Of a stretch of DNA of 12,254 bases, positions 7,481 through 12,254 are shown in pieces. Below the pieces are notes generated by a model. The model was not told the DNA's origin, made no database searches, and saw only the letters and a program-made list of their open reading frames with translations. How positions within the stretch are numbered: position 1 is the first letter of the stretch; the number at the start of each line of letters is the position of its first letter. Source of the DNA: Dictyocoela muelleri (lineage: Eukaryota; Microsporidia); assembly GCA_016256075.1 (NCBI GenBank), contig SDVU01000574.1, forward strand, positions 1-12,254, given 5' to 3'. The translations under genes and the position numbers were made by a program.

Positions 7481-7830
7481 TAATTTATAAAAAAAAAGTT
7501 GCATTTTCAGCATAAAATTATAGCATCTAGAAAAATCGAAAATATAAAAACGAAATGAAAAGGATAAAACTTAAAAATTTTAAAACATAATTAATTTTAT
7601 TTTTCCATTTTTATAACGAGACTATTTTCTTTAAATATAATGTGTTAAGGTCAATCGTAATCATCCATAATTTTTGCTAATCATTCATAATTTTTACTAA
7701 TTTTTACTATTTTTTACTATTTTTTGTTAATTTTTTGGAATTTTTAATTATCAATAATCACATTCTGCTTTTTCAATCACATTTAATTTCATATATACAG
7801 TTAAATATGTCAATAACGATAATTACGGTA
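7481..7830. repeat. AT-rich spacer with 20-bp and 10-bp tandem repeats
   Basis: Two adjacent 20-bp units (7661-7680 and 7681-7700, TCAT(C/T)CATAATTTTT(G/A)CTAA) are followed by 10-bp TTTTTACTAT units to about 7725. The rest of the stretch shows no gene or known motif. Confidence 0.7.
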
Positions 7831-7839
7831 ACCTTTTTT
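7831..7839. repeat. Target-site duplication, left (ACCTTTTTT)
   Basis: Nine bases repeated directly at 9466-9474, on the other side of the Merlin element. The length matches the 8-9 bp duplications typical of the Merlin superfamily. Confidence 0.75.
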
Positions 7840-8195
7840 GGTTCTCCAACGGGTTAGGTGCCCATTGAATTTTTAATAAATCGTCATCCGTAAGAGGAAA
7901 TAAAATGATTCTTATTAGAAATAAGCGTAAAATCACGAGTTATACTTATATGTGACAATAATAATTTTTTACCGGCTAAATATGGAAGTTTCATAAAATT
8001 TCAGCTTTGCATAAATTTTATGAAACTCCCATATTTAGCCGGTAAAAAAATTATTATTACCATATCTGAATATACTCGTGATTTTACGTTTATTTTAAAT
8101 AAGAATCATTTTTTTCCCCTTACGGATGACGATTTATTAAAAATTCAATTGGGCGCCTAACCCGGACCGTAAGTTAATCTTTATATATAAAAAAA
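7840..8195. repeat. Left arm of Merlin element, itself a palindrome
   Basis: The outer half reads GGGTTAGGTGCCC, then ATTGAATTTTTAATAAATCG, a CCGTAAGAGG block, AAAATCACGAG and CCGGCTAAATATGG. The inner half is the reverse complement of all of these, ending GGCGCCTAACCCGG, followed by a TTTATATATAAA stretch outside the palindrome. The halves meet near 8003 in a small unpaired core (CAGCTTTGCAT). Confidence 0.9.
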
Positions 8196-8266
8196 TAATA
8201 AAATAAAAAGATAAAAATATATCTTTATTAAGTATTATCATAAGAAAATCAGAAAATTATATGTCT

Positions 8267-9096
8267 TTATAATTTCTGAAAAACATAAACATTCAAACGA
8301 TCTGCCAATGTATTTAATTTTACTCCATAAATATAATGTTTGATTTTTTTAAGATGAAGCCAGAAGTTTTGAATAAGCTGTGTATTAGCTTTTGTCAAGG
8401 GATCTAAAAAATTATATTTGTGTGTAAGAGTGTCATGAAAACATCCTTGAATTGAATTATACGCAGCCCATTTATCGGAAACTACATATGTTTTTTTAAT
8501 TTATCTGTTGATTATGGGAATTAATGTTTTTACCTGCCTATTTTCGACTACTTGAAGATAACAATACCCGGTTTTATATTCAACCGCACCCCAAATCCAG
8601 ACTGGAGTTGCAATATCGCCAACATTATACTTCCGTTTAGCCCAGTAAGTTATATCTATTTGGACTTCTTTCAAAATTCTCTCTAATTTTCGTTTGTTAT
8701 TAATCACATATTGTGATATAAAGTTCTTATCAATGAAAGTATTGATGCATATTTTTCCTCGCATATTTCACAGTTTTGCATGATGTAATTGGCAATGAAA
8801 TTATTCTTATTAAAGAAATAAAACAGAAATTTCAAGAAAACGAACTCAGAATTTTTTTTACCAGCTAAAGAAGACTCATCTAGAAAATTATAAGATTTCT
8901 TGCACCTATTACATCTCCATGCCGAACCTATAGTGTAATGGCTCTCTTTTCTGATTACGCATTCTTTCTCACATTTCTGACAATATTTATGTTCAGGGAT
9001 TATTTCCAACACCTGTAAAAGTTGAATAATATTTTCGTTTGAAGTAATAATATTGAAGAAATCATGATCAATGCCTCTGTCAATTCGTTTAAACAT
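8267..9096 (-). pseudogene. Merlin (ISXO2-like) transposase, broken
   Basis: Cut-and-paste DDE transposase of the Merlin/IS1016-ISXO2 group, about 275 codons in all, normal for the family. The first part (9096 to about 8704) has a zinc-ribbon-like motif with C39-x2-C42 and C62-x2-C65. A frameshift between about 8764 and 8704 leads to a second frame carrying KEVQID (first catalytic Asp, codon 8656-8654), RKYNVGD, and WIWGAVEYKTGYCYL. An in-frame TAA at 8501-8503 interrupts it. The same frame then continues through VVSDKWAAYN (second catalytic Asp, 8476-8474) and HKYNFLDPLTKANTQLIQNFW to a stop at 8267. The third catalytic Glu, normally in an HT-x2-IE-x2-W block, is Gln (codon 8371-8369). So the copy has one frameshift, one stop and a lost catalytic residue. 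Start ATG at 9096 is preceded by CCC. Confidence 0.85.
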
Positions 9097-9124
9097 GGGT
9101 ATGAAATTTTTTTTTATATATAAA
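9097..9124 (-). promoter_or_regulatory. Transposase CCC motif and TATA-like box
   Basis: CCC (9099-9097) abuts the ATG, and TTTATATATA (9124-9115) lies about 20-28 nt upstream at the inner edge of the right arm. This is the same layout as at SMC3. Because it lies inside the terminal arm, a similar TATA-like stretch is also present at the inner edge of the left arm (about 8180-8190). Confidence 0.5.
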
Positions 9125-9465
9125 GGTTAACTTACAGTCCGGGTTAGGCGCCCCATTGAATTTTTAATAAATCGTCATCCGTAAGGGGAAAAAAATATTT
9201 ATTATTTAAAATAAACGTAAAATCACGAGTTATATTCAGATATGGTAATAATAATTTCTTTACCGGCTAAATATGGGAGTTTCATAAAATTTATGCAAAG
9301 CGGAAATTTTATGAAACTTCCATATTTAGCCAGTAAAAATTATTATAGCCATATCTGAATATAACTCGTGATTTTACGTTTATTTCAAATAAAAATCATT
9401 TTAGTTCCTCTTACGGATGACGATTTATTAAAAATTCAATGGGGGTGCCTAACCCGTTGGAGAAC
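9106..9465. repeat. Right arm of Merlin element, itself a palindrome
   Basis: Inverse of the left arm with scattered differences. Its inner end reads CCGGGTTAGGCGCC and its outer end CCTAACCCGTTGGAGAAC. The palindrome centre is near 9299, at ATGCAAAGCGG between the AGTTTCATAAAATTT half and its complement. Confidence 0.9.
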
Positions 9466-9474
9466 ACCTTTTTT
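9466..9474. repeat. Target-site duplication, right (ACCTTTTTT)
   Basis: Direct repeat of 7831-7839, directly after the outer end of the right Merlin arm. Confidence 0.75.
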
Positions 9475-10320
9475 CAAGTGTTGTTATTAAAAAATAATGA
9501 ACGCTTTACTGCCAAAAAAAATTTAAAAACAATTTTTTAACAAAATTTTTACATTAAACGAAAGATAATATTTAAAAAAAAATCTTTCTTGAGTAATCAT
9601 AAATTTTTGTACATTTATTGATGTTTTTTTTAATTTTAGATTTTAAAGAATAAAACAACTTAATAATTAAGGTTCTTTTTTAGAAAGAAAAGCTCTATAT
9701 CAGATAAATGATCGAAAAACTCACACTTAATAAGCCCATAAAATTTAAAGATTATTTATTTCAATAGTCCCGATCTGTATTGTGATTTCTCAATATTCAT
9801 TATATAAATCTATTTTCTTTATATCCTTTTTTAGTTTGATTAAAATATCCTCTAAACTGATATATCTAGATAGTAAAGGTATATATTCGTATCTTTTTTA
9901 ACAACAAGTGTGATAATAGCGTATTGTAATACATGAAGTATTTTATAGTGAGTTTATAGCATTTAATACAGTTTTAGCTGATACTTCTTTCATCGAATCT
10001 AATATCAAAAAAGTTCGTCAACTGCTTTGATTTTCTTTGCAAGATAAATAAAAACTTATGAAATATCTAAATCTGCGTCGGAAACAGCATACTCCCTTGT
10101 AAATTGTGACTGAAAGACGTTTTGAATGTACCGCTTGACGTTTAGGGTTTATACACGAGACGTTTAAATATTTAACAAACAAAATTGAGAAATCGCTTTG
10201 GCTTAAAAGCTTTAATTTTTTGTCAATAATTTTTCAAGGCAATAAATATGTAATTTTAAAGAATAAATTTTATGGCAAAGTCATATCAGAATCAAATGTT
10301 TTTTGGGGGTATTTCCTTTT
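9475..10320. other. AT-rich stretch, no feature recognised
   Basis: All six frames break up quickly. A few patches of ordinary base composition (about 10040-10170) could be decayed coding sequence, but no protein motif was recognised on either strand. Confidence 0.45.
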
Positions 10321-10400
10321 TTAAGCCGCTCAAAAAAATATAAGCCGTAATAAAAAAAATATAAGCTGTTATAAAAAATATAGACCGTTATAAAAAAATA
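10321..10400 (+). repeat. Minisatellite, TAAGCCGTTATAAAAAAATA units
   Basis: About four units of roughly 20 bp with cores AAGCCGCTC, AAGCCGTAA, AAGCTGTTA and GACCGTTA, separated by A-rich ATAAAAAAATA. The AAGCCG core resembles the minisatellites at 5815-5862 and 7373-7480, but the spacer differs. Confidence 0.7.
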
Positions 10401-10630
10401 TTATGAAATAGTTTATTTATTGGTGATAATAAGATTATATTTAACAAAATAATAAAATGGAGGAAACAGCTAATCTAGAAAATACTTTCTTGAAATCAAA
10501 GTCTTAAAGATTTATTTTTAACATCTCACTAGAAGTACATACTGCATTTTAAATTTCTTTTTGCAGTGTCTGTCACAACTTCCAAGTGTTTTAATATGTA
10601 TTTTAGCATCATATAACTACAAAGTAGAAA
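10400..10630. other. AT-rich stretch, no feature recognised
   Basis: Only very short frames are present, for example a 16-codon ATG frame at 10456. No motif was recognised. Confidence 0.4.
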
Positions 10631-10915
10631 CCTTCAACGGGTTAAGAATCCTGTATAATTTTTAGGAATCGCAGTCTGATGAAAGAAATTTTATGATTTT
10701 TATATGAAATAGCCGTTTAATAACGTTTTTTTCAGATATAATCATTTTTATTTTTCTGGGGACATACTGAAGTTTGCGGAATTCCGTTTTGTAAAATTTT
10801 TAGAAACTTTTATATTCGGCACCAAAAATTATAAATATATCTGTCGATATTCGTGATTTCACGCTTATTTCATATAAGAAGGCAGCATTTTTTCGCCTTC
10901 GTCGAAAAGGCATTA
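10630..10915. mobile_element. Diverged solo palindrome of the Merlin-arm family
   Basis: This follows the Merlin arm in order. CAACGGGTTA (10635-10644) is the terminal motif, then ATTTTTA, an AAATTTTATGATTTTTAT-like block, a core AGTTTGCGGAATTCCG near 10775, AGAAACTTTTATATTCGGC and CAAAAATTATAAATATATC. The clearest block is CGTGATTTCACGCTTATTTC, against CGTGATTTTACGTTTATTTC in the arm. The order of blocks on both sides of the core matches the palindromic arm, so it appears to be a whole, old foldback/MITE copy without transposase. The right end is blurred, and the 3' boundary could extend to about 10960. Confidence 0.6.
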
Positions 10916-11467
10916 TTTCTGGTGAAAAGCGCCTTTTGCTCATAATTTAAAAAAACGAATTAAAAATTTTCTTTAAAATAAAACAGTTGTTAGTATTTAA
11001 TATTCAAAAAACTTTTATTTTTCCATAAAATGCATTATTTCCGACCATTGCCTGCCTATTACGAGGTGTAATTCTAATATAACTATTTTTAGAGTTTGTT
11101 TTAATTGTGTGGTTCTCTGTTCTTCAGATTTTAATAAATTTAATACAAATAAAAAATTTGATCGATTTGCTGGTAACTTAAAATTAATTTGCCTATGCCA
11201 TGCTTAAACACTATTCGTAGTAGAGTTTAACCTCTTTTAGAGGTACTCATCACACTGGGCACCTCTCCATAAACTAAAACTTCTATTTCGAGGTATGATT
11301 TTTTATAAATAGATTTTTTTTTGAAAATATGCCTTTTTTTTAAATTGTAGAAATTCACCTCTATTTTAGAACACTATTTAGAAAAAAAAATCTGCCCTCC
11401 CATGAAAAAATTATCTAAATAAGAAAAAAAAATGAAGAGAAATTGTAAATAAAAAATGTTTATCTGA
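10916..11467. other. AT-rich stretch with short ACCTCT/AGAGGT inverted motifs
   Basis: No gene was recognised. A small hairpin ACCTCT-TTT-AGAGGT lies at 11230-11244, and further ACCTCT or GAGGT copies occur near 11063, 11271, 11291 and 11358. Their meaning is unknown. Confidence 0.4.
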
Positions 11468-12055
11468 AAGAGATCTAACAAAAAAAATACAAATGTTAAA
11501 AGGAAGTGTTTCAATACTAAAAAAGCAATACTTTATTCGCGCCTTAGAGAAAAAACAGGAGACAACGTTGAAATATCAGAAGAAACTCAACAAATATCAG
11601 TTAAAATAGTTGACAGCCAGATTTTAGACGTTTTTTCGAGACTAATACATAGAGGCGTTATAATTAATGGACCTTATTTAAAAGATAGCACAAAAATTAC
11701 TTTTAAATTACAAAAAGATAATTTTGAAGCTTCAAATAGATGGTTGGGTAAGTTTAGAAAACGACATATTCTATCTTTTAAAAGTGTTTTTTGAAGCAGT
11801 AAAAACAGCTGATACAAGAATTATATGAGATTTCGGGGTAAAATTTGATCAATTAAATAAAATCTACAACAAAAAGACATTTTTAATTGTAATGAAACCG
11901 TTTTATTACAAAAGTGAGCCTAAAGAAAGCTATATTTTTCTTATTACAGCTGTAAAGGTATAAAGTTTAATAAAACTCGTATAACAGTTTTATTAACTTA
12001 CAATATGATTGGGGAAAAATTAAATCCTATTGTTATAGGTCAATAAAAAACTCTT
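11468..12055 (+). pseudogene. Pogo/Tigger-like transposase relic
   Basis: An open frame without a usable ATG (11468-11794) reads …ILDVFSRLIHRGVIINGPYL… and NFEASNRWLGKFRKRHILSF. This is the CENP-B/Tc5-type helix-turn-helix of pogo-family transposases (usual form: nF-aS-GWL-FkkRh). In other frames downstream come FNCNETVLLQK, near the usual YNCDETGL with the first catalytic Asp changed to Asn (about 11898-11930). Next comes FNKTRITVLLTYNMIGEKL followed by NPIVIGQ (about 11967-12045), parallel to the family's KeRiTvllc-N-dG-ekl-PlvIGks. Several frameshifts and stops are needed to account for this order. The rest of the catalytic domain is missing, cut off near the tandem repeat at 12111. It is an old, inactive cut-and-paste transposase. 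Confidence 0.78.
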
Positions 12056-12110
12056 ATAACTTTAAGAAATTTCTCAACTGAAGAAATGACGTAAATTAGG
12101 TGATGATGTA

Positions 12111-12180
12111 AAATTTGGGGGTTTTGGAAAAATTTGGGGGTTTTGGAAAAATTTGGGGAATTTTTTTTAAAAAATTTGGT
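12111..12180 (+). repeat. 19-bp tandem repeat, AAATTTGGGGGTTTTGGAA
   Basis: Two perfect units (12111-12129 and 12130-12148) are followed by two degenerate ones with AAATTTGGGGAA and AAATTTGGTGAA. The strong G-strand bias is unusual in this sequence. The repeat starts where the pogo-like relic stops being recognisable. Confidence 0.85.
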
Positions 12181-12254
12181 GAATATTAATCAACAACAAT
12201 TTAAATATAATTAATTTATTTAAAAATAATTTAAATCAAAAATAATTTGATTAA

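Larger units (their letters stand above)
7840..9465. mobile_element. Merlin-superfamily DNA transposon with palindromic arms
   Basis: A 1626-bp element bounded by GGTTCTCCAACGGGTTAGGTG at the left and its inverse CCTAACCCGTTGGAGAAC at the right, within a 9-bp duplication ACCTTTTTT. Inverted arms run from each end inward about 350 bp (to about 8195 and from about 9106). Between them lies a minus-strand transposase of the ISXO2/IS1016-like kind used by Merlin elements. Each arm is itself a palindrome (centres near 8003 and 9299), so the arms match each other as direct as well as inverted repeats. The transposase is broken, so this copy cannot move by itself, but the ends look well preserved and the duplication is perfect, suggesting a fairly recent insertion. 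Confidence 0.88.

Noticed and set aside
7831-8175. Independent insertion of the left palindrome with its own duplication
   Set aside because: The duplication ACCTTTTTT pairs with 9466-9474, not with sequence after the inner end near 8175.

Overview
The window looks like a piece of a very AT-rich, repeat-laden eukaryotic nuclear genome, most probably a microsporidian. The reasons are: one long intronless gene with Asn/Lys-rich coding; a CCC triplet directly abutting the ATG of both the host gene and a transposase gene (the short CCC/GGG start-proximal motif described for microsporidia), each with a TATA-like stretch 20-30 nt upstream; and DNA transposons of kinds known from transposon-rich microsporidia. 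The genus is not assigned, and another AT-rich protist or an anaerobic fungus is not excluded.

Host gene: one convincing gene, on the minus strand at 1027-4812, encodes the cohesin ATPase SMC3 (1261 aa). All ATPase motifs are intact. The acetylation-loop lysine pair is replaced by Asp-Asn. Low-complexity, repeat-expanded inserts sit in the N-terminal head lobe, the coil and the hinge.

Mobile DNA: 7840-9465 is a Merlin-superfamily element bounded by a 9-bp target duplication. It carries a broken ISXO2-like transposase on the minus strand. Each of its ~350-bp terminal arms is itself a palindrome, so the copy resembles two foldback units around a transposase. A diverged solo copy of the same palindrome lies at about 10630-10915. 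Older debris includes a Tc1/mariner-like transposase tail (6452-6790, minus), a pogo/Tigger-like transposase (11468-12055, plus) and a hAT-like terminal-repeat pair (about 284-558).

Other structure: a tight hairpin/MITE-like palindrome at 620-867; a large old palindrome at about 5080-5756; a ~100-bp unit in two direct and one inverted copies at 5863-6305; a GCCGC-containing minisatellite at three loci in both orientations; and several short tandem repeats. Apart from SMC3 I see no intact gene. The 1-283, 868-1026, 4846-5079, 9475-10320, 10400-10630 and 10916-11467 stretches hold nothing I can identify. No tRNA, rRNA or CRISPR array was recognised.
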